NCBI GenBank assembly: GCA_021768185.1
Contig: JAETNP010000018.1
Location: 1-58,391, forward strand
Direction of reading: 5' to 3'
DNA: 58,391 nt
From: Oscillospiraceae bacterium
GTDB lineage: Bacteria > Bacillota > Clostridia > Oscillospirales > Oscillospiraceae
Of this stretch, positions 33,864 to 42,022 are shown piece by piece. The position numbers and the translations under genes are program-made. Under the pieces are notes generated by a model, which saw nothing but the letters and a program-made list of their open reading frames with translations, was not told the origin of the DNA and did not search any database. Within the stretch, counting starts at the first letter, position 1. Every line of letters begins with the position of its first letter.

Positions 33864-34976
33864 ATGGCAAAGCAATACGAGGAGAGCCTTGTTCGGGCGC
33901 TGAAGGACCGCCAGACTTTGGAGGACTACCACGGTGCGCCGCTGCTGGTGAAAAACCTGCCGGACTGCGACGAGAAAGGGGCAATGGACCCCCGGCTCTA
34001 CCGGGACCAGAAGAAGGCCCTGCGGATGATGGCGTGGATGCCCTCCTTCCTGATGAAGATGGACACCTCGGAGAAGGGCATCGCGAATCTCCGGCAGATG
34101 TTCAACGGCGTTAAGAGCGTCCCCTGCGTGGACGCGCCGATTTCCATTGATAAGCGCACGGTCAAAGCGGAGGACGGCTATGACATCCCCATCCGGATCT
34201 ATAAAAAGCCCGGCGCGGAAGCCGTACCGGAGGGCATTTTCTACTATATCCATGGCGGCGGCTTCTTCGGCGGCTCTCCGGACGTGGTGGAAGAATCCGT
34301 GAAGATGTTCGTTGCCAAGGCCGGCATGTGGACGGTGTCTGTCGATTACCGGCTGGCGCCGGAGAACCCCTACCCCGCCGGACACGAGGACTGCTATCGG
34401 GTGGCCCGTTGGATCGGGGATAACGCCGACGAATTCGGGGAGAAGGCGCACAATATCTTCGTCGCCGGCGACAGCGCGGGCGGCAACCTGGCCCAGTACT
34501 GCACCACCCGGGACTGGGAGGACGGCAGAAGGTACATCAAGGGCCAGCTTCTCCTCTACCCCACGGTGAACATGGCCATGGTGGAGGATGAATATTATAA
34601 TGAAGGCATGAAGAAATTCGACATGGCTCCCAGGCAGAAGCGGGGGCTGAGCAAAATGCTGGGGATGTTCGCCGGAATGAGCAGCGGCCTGGAGCCGATC
34701 CTCGGCACCAGGGACGTCCGCACGGACTACCTGAACCCGTACACCCGTGATCCCTCCCGGAACCCGCCCACCTTTCTGACGGTAGGCGAGCACGACTTCC
34801 TGAAGGTGGAGACCCTTGGCTACGGCGTGAAGCTCCACAAGGCGGGCGTAGAAACAAAGATGGTGCTCTATAAGGGCTTTGGTCACGCCTATTTCGACAA
34901 CACCGGCGTTTATCCCCAAACCGAGGACTGCATTGACGAAATGGCGTCCTTCGTTCTGGCGCACTGCAAGGGATAA
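33864..34976 (+). CDS. HSL-family alpha/beta hydrolase (esterase)
   Basis: 370 residues from ATG 33864, 10 bp after AAGGAG; ATG 33855 is too close to it. Hormone-sensitive-lipase family motifs: FYYIHGGGFFGGS (oxyanion) near residue 130, nucleophile Ser204 in VAGDSAGGN, VSVDYRLAPENPYPAGHED, Asp in GEHDFLKVE near 305 and His in GFGHAYF near 335. Second esterase of the operon, ended by a strong terminator. It probably cleaves short acyl esters on the imported glycoside or its aglycone. Confidence 0.87.
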   Translation: MAKQYEESLVRALKDRQTLEDYHGAPLLVKNLPDCDEKGAMDPRLYRDQKKALRMMAWMPSFLMKMDTSEKGIANLRQMFNGVKSVPCVDAPISIDKRTVKAEDGYDIPIRIYKKPGAEAVPEGIFYYIHGGGFFGGSPDVVEESVKMFVAKAGMWTVSVDYRLAPENPYPAGHEDCYRVARWIGDNADEFGEKAHNIFVAGDSAGGNLAQYCTTRDWEDGRRYIKGQLLLYPTVNMAMVEDEYYNEGMKKFDMAPRQKRGLSKMLGMFAGMSSGLEPILGTRDVRTDYLNPYTRDPSRNPPTFLTVGEHDFLKVETLGYGVKLHKAGVETKMVLYKGFGHAYFDNTGVYPQTEDCIDEMASFVLAHCKG

Positions 34977-34991
34977 CCTCTGAATATACTT

Positions 34992-35023
34992 TGCGCCTCC
35001 CCGCTTGGGGAGGCGCATTTCTG
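34992..35023 (+). terminator. terminator of the GPH-esterase-GH3 operon
   Basis: Perfect 11-bp stem TGCGCCTCCCC / GGGGAGGCGCA with a 4-nt loop and a short T-rich tail. Confidence 0.8.
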
Positions 35024-35026
35024 TTG

Positions 35027-35555
35027 AGTGCTTACGGCGCTCTGTTCCTGTGGTCGGAGACGTACTGATCATACAGCGCCTGCGCCATTCCTGCCGCTTC
35101 AGCAGAGGAAATTCTGCTGTGTACCATTTTACATACGTCGGTTCCCAGCGCCCATTCATACTCCCGTATCAAAAAACTGGAAAATACTGATCTCCCATCC
35201 CGCGGAGCTAATGGCAAGATTTTATGCCTCCTATCGGGGCCGCAGCGCCCTGCCTGGGGAGATTATCCGCATCGCTCCAACGTCCATCACTATCAGGAAT
35301 TGTCCTCGATTTCCTCGGTGCTGTCACTGGCGGCAGCCTCCATGGGTCCTGGAGCCAAATATTGATGTTTTTGCCGTCCGGCAGGTTGGCTTCCAGGCAA
35401 ATTTTTAGGCCACCGCTCCACGCGTTCACACCGCCGGCGGTGCTGTAATAAATGGAATAGCCTGCCCATTTGCTGCGGTAGGTGTCATACTTATTATCAG
35501 TGGGGAAAATCTTGTTTGCCTCAATCCAGGCGTATTTAATGCTTTTAACTTTCAT
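35027..35555 (-). pseudogene. unrecognised decayed gene fragments
   Basis: This AT-richer stretch before the tRNA operon holds two minus-strand pieces. One starts at ATG 35555 (MKVKSIKYAWIEANKIFPTD, then Tyr- and Asn-rich sequence through NLPDGKNINIW) and loses its frame near 35365; a neighbouring frame gives a natural-looking acidic tail (MEAAASDSTEEIEDNS, stop), so a frameshift is likely. The other, to about 35032, ends MAQALYDQYVSDHRNRAP and has no start. I do not recognise either. They may be remnants of earlier integrations next to the tRNA genes. Confidence 0.3.
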
Positions 35556-35679
35556 TTTCAGGCCCTTCTTGAGCTTTTTGGAGGTGTGATATACAAAAGA
35601 ATTAGGCTGCATCTGGCCGTTTGGCTTTGTGCAACCTAATATTAACGCCTGCCTTGCAAGAAAAATATAGGAAGGGCTC

Positions 35680-35708
35680 TTGACAAGCGGAACATTTTGG
35701 GGTATACT
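35680..35708 (+). promoter_or_regulatory. tRNA operon promoter
   Basis: Consensus TTGACA (35680-35685), 17 bp, TATACT (35703-35708), 32 bp before tRNA-Met. Confidence 0.8.
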
Positions 35709-35740
35709 AACTCCTGCCTGATCGGTTTGGCGGTTAATAT

Positions 35741-35817
35741 GGCGGCGTAGCTCAGTTGGCCAGAGCATTCGGTTCATACCCGAAGTGTCACCGGTTCGAA
35801 TCCAGTCGCCGCTACCA
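35741..35817 (+). tRNA. tRNA-Met (CAT)
   Basis: Full cloverleaf: acceptor GGCGGCG pairs with CGCCGCT (one G-U), anticodon loop TTCATAC with anticodon CAT, T-arm GGTTCGAATCC, and an encoded CCA end. Confidence 0.93.
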
Positions 35818-35842
35818 TTGGTTCATTTTGGACCAAGCCCTT

Positions 35843-35917
35843 GGCGCGTTGGTCAAGCGGCTAAGACACCGCCCTTTCACGGCGGTAACACGGGTTCGAT
35901 TCCCGTACGCGTCACCA
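35843..35917 (+). tRNA. tRNA-Glu (TTC)
   Basis: Acceptor GGCGCGT pairs with ACGCGTC, anticodon loop CTTTCAC gives TTC, T-arm GGGTTCGATTCCC, CCA encoded. 25 bp after tRNA-Met, same transcript. Confidence 0.93.
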
Positions 35918-35946
35918 CGACGGGAAGGGATCGCTTCCCGTCACAT

Positions 35947-36023
35947 GGAGGCTTAGCTCAGCTGGTTAGAGCGCATGCTTCACACGCATGAGGCCACTGG
36001 TTCGAGTCCAGTAGTCTCCACCA
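35947..36023 (+). tRNA. tRNA-Val (CAC), integration target
   Basis: Acceptor GGAGGCT pairs with AGTCTCC, anticodon stem CATGC/GCATG encloses TTCACAC (anticodon CAC), CCA encoded. Its 3' half from 35979 is part of the 51-bp direct repeat that bounds the integrated element, so the insertion leaves the tRNA intact. Confidence 0.93.
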
Positions 36024-36029
36024 AAACCC
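35979..36029 (+). repeat. attL: left 51-bp direct repeat in tRNA-Val
   Basis: From TTCACACGCATGAGG through the tRNA 3' end and AAAACCC, identical base for base to 54767-54817. Bases just outside differ on both sides. The crossover core for tyrosine integrases using tRNA genes usually lies in the anticodon or T-arm, as here. Confidence 0.9.
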
Positions 36030-36063
36030 ATCAAATCTGAATGGATTTGATGGGTTTTCTCTT
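36023..36063 (+). terminator. tRNA operon terminator (element side)
   Basis: AAAACCCATCAAATC / GATTTGATGGGTTTT, a perfect 15-bp stem with a 6-nt loop and T-rich tail. The equivalent stem at 54811-54846 differs by compensating base changes. Confidence 0.85.
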
Positions 36064-36109
36064 GTTTTTGCAACTTTTTGAGTGGATTGGATTTTGCGGT
36101 TCTGGGGTA

Positions 36110-36130
36110 GACCCACACCGTGACCCACAC
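36110..36130. promoter_or_regulatory. candidate integrase arm-binding repeats, left end
   Basis: GACCCACAC-CGT-GACCCACAC: two 9-bp direct repeats with 12-bp period, about 80 bp inside attL. A weaker pair, GACCCACAG-CCT-GACCCAC (54633-54651), lies at the right end of the same element, and an identical left pair occurs in element 2 (54898-54918). Placement fits arm-type sites of a Tn916-like integrase. Confidence 0.6.
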
Positions 36131-36155
36131 GGGGATAGACTTGGATAGGACGGGA

Positions 36156-36188
36156 CAGCACCGGACGGGATCTTCTCGTCCGGTGCTG
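36156..36188 (-). terminator. hairpin downstream of int (element 1)
   Basis: Perfect 12-bp stem CAGCACCGGACG / CGTCCGGTGCTG with a 9-nt loop, 21 bp beyond the int stop codon. Probably ends the minus-strand int transcript or blocks entry of tRNA transcription. Confidence 0.65.
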
Positions 36189-36209
36189 CCGTGTTATGGA
36201 ATATTTTTG

Positions 36210-37367
36210 TTACATCGCTTGACTGATGACTGCGCCGATGGTGTCTGCTGCGTCCTGCTTCATCTGGGCGGTGGCGTGGGTGTAGGTGTTGAGCGTGAAT
36301 CCTGCGGAGTAGTGACCCAGGGCTCCGGAGAGGGTTTTCACGTCTACGCCGTTCTTGAGAGACAACGTGGCGAAAAGATGCCTCATGTCGTGGAAGCGGA
36401 CGTGTTCCGCGCCGATGGCTTTTAGGATTTTGTCGTGGATGCGGCGGAAAGCGTCCGGGTCGTACATGGTGCCGGTTTTGGGTGAGGGGAACATGTACTG
36501 GTTTCCAGGGTGCTTTCGGTGCTCCTCTATTAACAGGTCTACCGCCTGCTGCGGGATCGCCAGCGTGCGGATGGAGTTCTGTGTCTTGGGCTGGCTGACC
36601 ACCAGTTCGCCGTTGATCCGATTGACTTGCTTTGTCACAGAGATCGTCCGGGCTTCTGCGTCCAGGTCAGTCCAGAGGAGCGCCAGCAGCTCGCCCCGCC
36701 GCAGGCCGGTGGCCAACTCCAGGTAGAACAGGGCGAGGAGGCCGCGACGGTCTGCTTCTGCCAGATAGAGGCCGATTTTCTCCTGTGGTAGAATCTGCAT
36801 CTCCTTTTTCTCCAGCTTTGGGAGCTTGCAGCCCTTGGCAGGATTCACCAGAATCAGCCGCTCCGCCACTGCTTGATCCAGGCAGTTGCTCAGGAGAGTG
36901 TGAACGCCTCGCACTACTCTGGGACTGAGGCTTTTGTCTTTCAGCTCAACTTGGTTGTCACGCTGGACACGCCCGCTCTTTTGGAGGTTGTTGTAGAACC
37001 GCTGGATCTGGATCGTGGTCAGCTTCTCCAGTTTGATACTGCCGATGCCGGGGATGATATGGTTGTTGATGTAGTTCTGGTAGTACAATTTTGTGTTGGG
37101 CCGGAGCCGGGGTTCGGCGTAGACCTCGTACCAGGTGGTGAGCCAAGTTGCCACCGTGTAGTTGTTCGTTTTGGTGACGTCCAGCTGCTGGTTGTCAGCG
37201 ATGGCCTTTGCCAGCTTCTCCTTGACCTCTGCCTGGGTCTTGCCCAGAACGTTCTTTGTGATCCGCTTGCCGGTGGCTGGGTCGTATGCGGCGGTGTAGC
37301 GCCCTTCCCAGCGTCCATCCTTGCGCTTGCGGATGTTCCCCTCGCCGTTTGCTCTGCGTTTTGCCAT
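36210..37367 (-). CDS. int: tyrosine recombinase/integrase (element 1)
   Basis: 385 residues from ATG 37367, behind AAAGGAGG; GTG/ATG upstream (37397) is less well placed. N-terminal AP2-like arm-binding region (GNIRKRKDGRWEGRYTAAYD), SAM-like core-binding domain (about 65-165), and catalytic domain with Arg in TGLRRGE, His-x-x-Arg in HDMRHLFATL, His in GALGHYSAGFT and Tyr in NTYTHATAQ. Tn916/phage-type integrase that inserts the element into tRNA-Val. It differs from the integrase of element 2 at about 8 residues. Confidence 0.95.
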   Translation of the reverse strand: MAKRRANGEGNIRKRKDGRWEGRYTAAYDPATGKRITKNVLGKTQAEVKEKLAKAIADNQQLDVTKTNNYTVATWLTTWYEVYAEPRLRPNTKLYYQNYINNHIIPGIGSIKLEKLTTIQIQRFYNNLQKSGRVQRDNQVELKDKSLSPRVVRGVHTLLSNCLDQAVAERLILVNPAKGCKLPKLEKKEMQILPQEKIGLYLAEADRRGLLALFYLELATGLRRGELLALLWTDLDAEARTISVTKQVNRINGELVVSQPKTQNSIRTLAIPQQAVDLLIEEHRKHPGNQYMFPSPKTGTMYDPDAFRRIHDKILKAIGAEHVRFHDMRHLFATLSLKNGVDVKTLSGALGHYSAGFTLNTYTHATAQMKQDAADTIGAVISQAM

Positions 37368-37472
37368 TGTGCAGCGCCTCCTTTCAGCGACACACAATAC
37401 CGTATGCTGGCCTCAATATCCAGTGGGAGGCAGCAGAGTTATCAAACTGTTATCAATTTGAGGGGTGGCTTC

Positions 37473-37580
37473 TATTCATATATTTCCCCTGTCCCACGGA
37501 GAGGGCATCCCTCCCTGCATTTCTTTTCAATCCATAGAAGGAATTTTTTCCTTCGGGATGATAATTCTATTGTCGAATTT
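37473..37580 (-). repeat. duplicated boundary motif plus xis 3' fragment
   Basis: The stretch begins with the motif ATTCATATATTTCCCCTGTC and then resembles the 3' end of xis closely enough to read, with one extra A, IIIPKEK-FLLWIEKKCREG. The intact xis with the same motif is at 41311-41552. The defence gene lies between the two copies, so it is flanked by about 100-bp imperfect direct repeats. Confidence 0.75.
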
Positions 37581-37601
37581 CATACAGGAGAGCGTTTGAT
37601 A

Positions 37602-37630
37602 TTTACAAAAAATTGGAAGTCGTTTATAAT
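37602..37630 (+). promoter_or_regulatory. promoter of the SIR2-STAND gene
   Basis: TTTACA (37602-37607), 17 bp, TATAAT (37625-37630): near-consensus, 60 bp before the GTG start. The defence gene thus has its own promoter, opposite in direction to int and xis. Confidence 0.75.
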
Positions 37631-37689
37631 GAATTCAGTGCAGAAACTTGCTACGGGATGTGCAGATATACGGAAGGAAGGATTATACT

Positions 37690-40600
37690 GTGAAGAATAC
37701 CATTCAAAACATTTCTTCTCTGATGATGGCCCTTGAACACCGCCGCATCACATATGTATTCGGGGCCGGCATTTCCTCCGCCCTTGTCGGAAAACCAATT
37801 GGATGGACAAATTGGCTCCGGGCAGGGCTTGAGGCAGTACAAGACCATTCTCTTTCCGCAACCTTGAAAGAGCGCTTGGATGCCTCTACTTCGGCGGAGG
37901 AGCTGGTCACACTATGCGGAGAAATTATGCAGCTTTGCCGGAAGCAGGGCGTATATCAGGCGTGGATGCAGGAATCAATCGAGTCTCTTACGGTTCAAAA
38001 TCAGTTTCTGGCGCAAACGTTGAAACAAACAGCGGTCACGCGGGACGTTCTGACCACCACCAATTACGACACTCTGCTGGAGCAGTCTGCGGGTTTGGAT
38101 TCCGTCACCTATCGTCAGCCGGGGAAAATCTTGAATATGCTTCAAGCGGGGGAATCCAGTTTGGTTGTGCATCTTCATGGGATGTATAGCAGTGCGCTGG
38201 GAATAGACGACATTGTTGCGGACAAAGAGCAGTATCGGGCGCTTTATCAGGATGAGGGCGCGCAATTCATTCAAAACTTGTTTGGAACTTCTACGTTGAT
38301 TTTTATCGGGTGTGGGCAGACGATGGAAGATGAGAATATCTCCCGCCTGACCCGTTTCATGCACGATAAACTTGGGATTCAGGAGGCCTATTTCTATCTG
38401 AAAAGAAGCGGGGAAGCGGCCGGCTCTTTGCCGGAAAATATTATTGTTGTCGACTATGGCAATGATTATGATGATTTGCCGCTGTTTTTGGAAGAAATGA
38501 TTCAGTATCGAATTGCCTGCTTTCAAAAGAGCACGTCTTTTGTGGGTCGGACCGTGTTTGGAGCGAGATTGGCCGCGGAGGGCACCTTAGGTCAATACCA
38601 TTACGCCAACGAAACCCTCGCCTTTGTGGGAAGGCAGCCGGAGACAGAGCAGTTTCTTTGCTTTTTAGCGGCGGAACCCCAGATTCAATGGTGGACCGTT
38701 GCGGGACAAGCAGGAAGCGGAAAAAGCCGACTTGTTTTTGAGTGGATGAAACGCAACCAGGCACACTGGTATTCCTTTTTCGTCCATGACCGCGCCACGG
38801 CGGCGGATGCGGAAAAATTTGCGCCCAGCTGCAATACTCTGATCGCTGTTGATTACATCATGGGCCGGGAAACCCAAGTGGCTGCCATCATCAGCGCCAT
38901 TTTGCAGAAATTCCAGGCATCCCCCTTTCGTCTGCGGCTTCTTCTGATTGAACGCGAAAGCGGCGTGGGGCTTGGCTCCTGGTATGAACGTATGGCATCC
39001 GCGATGGGTCCCGCCAACCGGGCGTTGTTTGAACAGATGAAGTTTGGGCCGTTTTTAGAACTTGGGGATTTGGATGACAATGCGGTATCCGAGCTGATTG
39101 GGGAAGTGTGCGCGTCTCACAAACTGCCCCCAGATCGGAAGCGCGACGAGCGGCTGCGGGAGGAGTATTGGAGCAAATTCGAAACACTGCACTACCGGCC
39201 GTTGTTTGTACAACTGTTTGTGGAGGGCTGGATTGACAACGGCTGTCAAACCCAGCGGTATGACTCCTTTAACGGGATTCTGGAGCGGGTGCTCCTGCGG
39301 GAACAAACGCGCTGGATGACGTTGATGGGTGAGGACAAGCGGGCCTGCTCCGCATTGATCCGGCTGTTGGTACGGGCAGTCGCCGGGGATGGCCTCCAGA
39401 TTAACGCCATACCGGAACGGTACCGGGAGGACTGGCAGCTTGTCCGCCGGCAGCTTGGCCGGGATGCTCTGCCCGGACGGCAGCGAAAGGAGACCGCTAA
39501 CGCGCTCCTGGCAGATATTCTCCAGAGTCTGATCCCCGTTGACGGTGTGATTTCCCCCATGTATCCCGATCTTATCAAGGAATTTCTGTTCCTCTTTTAT
39601 CTGGACGAGGACGACTGCATGGAGGTTGCCGGCGAGCTCTGGGAAAATGCGGGAGAAAGCTTTTCCACGTTTATGCACCGGGCTTTGAGCGATTTCCGAA
39701 GCAGTGAGCTGTTAATTCGCATCATTGAAGCTGCGCCGGACCCCTACCAAAATCCTAGCGTTCTGATAGCCCGGCTTGCGCTTTTGGAGCGCTGCGGGAT
39801 CATTCCGGGGGAAACCCATGAAAAACTGCTCCGCCGGGTGAAAAAGGAGTATACATTCTGGCGTGCCATGCCGGTAGAGCCGGCGGTTGGGGAGGATGTG
39901 CGAAAAACTCTGCTGGCCAGCCTGAAATTCCGGGGGCTGTCCTGCGCTGCGGCTCAATTCGGTGCGATGTATGAGTTGGAGTCTATGCTGGACTGTATCC
40001 GGGAAGCAGTGGAGGTTCCGCTGGGACAGATTGAGATGGTAAAAATTCATTTCCTGGATGAACAGCTCAACGCAGCGTCAATCGCCGGGGAATATGAACT
40101 AGTGGAACAGATTCGCAGACTCCGGACGCTCTGGGTGGATTTCCACCCGGGGAACGAGGGGGTCTCCTCGCTAAGGGGAATGATTCAGCTTGTGAACGAC
40201 AACACTCAGATGATGGAATACCTGATGCGCGGAAATCTGTTCGAGGGCTATGAAGTTTTAAAGCGAATGTCCGACGGTCTGGACCCTGACAGCAAGGAGG
40301 AAAACCGGATGTTTGCCCAGTCCTGTATGGCCTTGGCCGACTTTTCCTTCTGGCAGAGAAAACGGAAGTATCTGGACCGCAGCGTACAAATGCTGGAGCG
40401 ATGTGTAAACCGTATGCCGCATTTTATGCCGGTACGGGCTCGGTATTACGGCGTACTGGCCCGACTGTATCACGACCAACTGCGCAGCGGAGAGAAATCC
40501 CCTAAACACGTCAGGGAGGGTTTGGAGGCCCTGCTCCGGGGACTGGAGCAGGCGGAAGACTGGGGCGAAGAGGTATGCTCCGCTTGGTCGGTCGCAGCCC

Positions 40601-41175
40601 TCGCTCTGTTGAACGTGATCGAGGATATTGCCGAAATTCAGGTTCTCCTGCGCACAACGGAGACAAAATTAGAGACTGTCTCCTGCGATGGCAGCATGCT
40701 GGCCCAGGCGTGGATCATGATGCAGAAAGGCCTCCATGATCTTCAAAAACAGATCGTCTCCAAAGCCGTCGTTGCCCAAGCACACACCTATGTTATGCGC
40801 TACCCCGATTCGGAGAACACGCGCAGCGCGTTCTTTGAGTTGCTGCGGGTCTCGGAGGAACGGGATCGGGTAGACCTCTACCAAAACCGGGTGACGGACC
40901 ATGAGATGGTCCAGGACGCCATGTTCAACCCGCTGTATGGGGGTGATGCGATGGAACAGCTTCTCCAGTCCCGGGGACTCAAGAAGCTGGATGAGGAGGA
41001 TCTGGAGGACGGCAAAGAGCTGTACGGGCTGAACCTGCGCAGCATTTTCAACGGAATAGAGGACAACTCGCCTTTCGTCCGGGAGTGCCCTAAGCCCGGG
41101 CGGAACGATCCGTGTCCCTGCGGCAGCGGGAAGAAATTCAAAAAATGCTGCATTGGAAACGGAAAATATGATTAG
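37690..41175 (+). CDS. SIR2-STAND NTPase with C-terminal SEC-C motif (antiphage defence candidate)
   Basis: 1161 residues from GTG 37690, 7 bp after AAGGAAGGA; a frame extension to 37648 has no ribosome binding site. The SIR2-like NAD-hydrolase domain covers about 15-280: FGAGISS (25-30), TTNYD with Asn125, VVHLHG with His163, FIGCG (205-209). A STAND/AAA-type NTPase follows: Walker A GQAGSGKS (339-346) and a Walker B-like strand LIAVD (Asp about 388). Residues about 520-1100 are helical, TPR-like, the probable sensor. The end carries C1142-x-C1144-x8-C1153-C1154 in CPCGSGKKFKKCC, a SEC-C zinc motif. SIR2-STAND proteins (Avs5-type) deplete NAD after sensing a phage protein; a SEC-C tail on one is not something I recall. 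Base composition is lower in GC than its neighbours. It stands alone between int and xis. Confidence 0.85.
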   Translation: MKNTIQNISSLMMALEHRRITYVFGAGISSALVGKPIGWTNWLRAGLEAVQDHSLSATLKERLDASTSAEELVTLCGEIMQLCRKQGVYQAWMQESIESLTVQNQFLAQTLKQTAVTRDVLTTTNYDTLLEQSAGLDSVTYRQPGKILNMLQAGESSLVVHLHGMYSSALGIDDIVADKEQYRALYQDEGAQFIQNLFGTSTLIFIGCGQTMEDENISRLTRFMHDKLGIQEAYFYLKRSGEAAGSLPENIIVVDYGNDYDDLPLFLEEMIQYRIACFQKSTSFVGRTVFGARLAAEGTLGQYHYANETLAFVGRQPETEQFLCFLAAEPQIQWWTVAGQAGSGKSRLVFEWMKRNQAHWYSFFVHDRATAADAEKFAPSCNTLIAVDYIMGRETQVAAIISAILQKFQASPFRLRLLLIERESGVGLGSWYERMASAMGPANRALFEQMKFGPFLELGDLDDNAVSELIGEVCASHKLPPDRKRDERLREEYWSKFETLHYRPLFVQLFVEGWIDNGCQTQRYDSFNGILERVLLREQTRWMTLMGEDKRACSALIRLLVRAVAGDGLQINAIPERYREDWQLVRRQLGRDALPGRQRKETANALLADILQSLIPVDGVISPMYPDLIKEFLFLFYLDEDDCMEVAGELWENAGESFSTFMHRALSDFRSSELLIRIIEAAPDPYQNPSVLIARLALLERCGIIPGETHEKLLRRVKKEYTFWRAMPVEPAVGEDVRKTLLASLKFRGLSCAAAQFGAMYELESMLDCIREAVEVPLGQIEMVKIHFLDEQLNAASIAGEYELVEQIRRLRTLWVDFHPGNEGVSSLRGMIQLVNDNTQMMEYLMRGNLFEGYEVLKRMSDGLDPDSKEENRMFAQSCMALADFSFWQRKRKYLDRSVQMLERCVNRMPHFMPVRARYYGVLARLYHDQLRSGEKSPKHVREGLEALLRGLEQAEDWGEEVCSAWSVAALALLNVIEDIAEIQVLLRTTETKLETVSCDGSMLAQAWIMMQKGLHDLQKQIVSKAVVAQAHTYVMRYPDSENTRSAFFELLRVSEERDRVDLYQNRVTDHEMVQDAMFNPLYGGDAMEQLLQSRGLKKLDEEDLEDGKELYGLNLRSIFNGIEDNSPFVRECPKPGRNDPCPCGSGKKFKKCCIGNGKYD

Positions 41176-41310
41176 CTCAACGACCAACAGCTAAAGCCGG
41201 TGGTTTTTGAAGCAATCGAAAAGTTGCGTTTAGGCTAAAGCCAGCTTCTCGTGGCAGACTGAAAAATCAGCCAATAGTTTTACTATACGGGTTGTTGTGA
41301 AACTGCTTTC

Positions 41311-41330
41311 TATTCATACATTTCCCCTGT
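41311..41330. repeat. boundary motif copy downstream of xis
   Basis: ATTCATACATTTCCCCTGTC and its surroundings, next to the xis stop codon. Other copies lie near 37473, 42426, 54511, 56258 and 57376. Confidence 0.7.
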
Positions 41331-41345
41331 CCCACGGGGAGGGCG

Positions 41346-41552
41346 TCAGCCCTCCCCGCATTGCCTTTCAACCCAGAGAAGGAATTTGTCCTTCGGGATG
41401 ATGATCCGGCTGCCCACCTTCATGGACGGGAAATCCCTGCTGCGTGCCAGCTCGTAGGCTCCAGCTCGGCTGATGCCCAGAACCTTTGCAGCATCTGGAA
41501 CCGACAGCATCAGTGGTAGTTCATCGTAGGTTTTGTAGCTGGATTTACTCAT
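41346..41552 (-). CDS. xis: excisionase-like MerR/HTH_17 protein (element 1)
   Basis: 68 residues from ATG 41552, 9 bp after GGAGG; two ATGs at 41558 and 41561 sit on the ribosome binding site itself. Single winged helix motif LSVPDAAKVLGISRAGAYELARS followed by KVGSRIIIPKDKFLLWVE, the standard layout of Tn916-type Xis and HTH_17 DNA-binding proteins. Its start overlaps the stop of the RHH-like gene by 8 bp, so they form an operon. It directs excision together with Int. Confidence 0.85.
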   Translation of the reverse strand: MSKSSYKTYDELPLMLSVPDAAKVLGISRAGAYELARSRDFPSMKVGSRIIIPKDKFLLWVERQCGEG

Positions 41553-42000
41553 CTTCATCATCCTCCGGTGGCCTGTACTGGTACTCCGCCGCATCCCGGA
41601 ACGAGATGTATCCACAAGTCTTTTTGACGTGCTGGATGCACCGGCCGCGTACTTTCTCCACCGCGTCCGGGCTGGCATTGAGTTCAGCGGCCAGGATATT
41701 CATCACCATGTCCATATCCACCGCCAGCTTGAACAGCAGCTGGGAGATATGATTTTCGCTGTCATGCACTGTGCCTTTGAATGCAGACACCAGCATCGGC
41801 GGCAGATATTGGATCGCATTTTCTGCGGAAACATATCCGGCGTAATATTTCGCGGCTTCCTCCAAAAATTCGCTTCTGCTCTTGCAGTTCGCCTGCTGGA
41901 TCGCGCCGTCCATCATCGCCAGCGTGGACGGGTACATCCATACCGGGATACGCTCTTTCGTTTCGCGTTTGCACTCTGTTTGAGTTTGTATTTTTGCCAT
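41545..42000 (-). CDS. ribbon-helix-helix-like element protein (element 1)
   Basis: 151 residues, ATG 42000 behind AAGGAGG. The N-terminal part (KERIPVWMYPSTLAMMDGAI to SRSEFLEEAAKYYAGYV) fits a ribbon-helix-helix DNA-binding fold: a short strand then two helices. The rest is helical with an acidic tail (PPEDDEDE). Conserved nearly unchanged in element 2. RHH proteins of mobile elements act as MobC-like relaxosome or repressor proteins; the GACCACCT array just upstream is the obvious candidate binding site. Function is inferred only. Confidence 0.65.
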   Translation of the reverse strand: MAKIQTQTECKRETKERIPVWMYPSTLAMMDGAIQQANCKSRSEFLEEAAKYYAGYVSAENAIQYLPPMLVSAFKGTVHDSENHISQLLFKLAVDMDMVMNILAAELNASPDAVEKVRGRCIQHVKKTCGYISFRDAAEYQYRPPEDDEDE

Positions 42001-42022
42001 ATTGACCTCCTTCATTGGTGTA

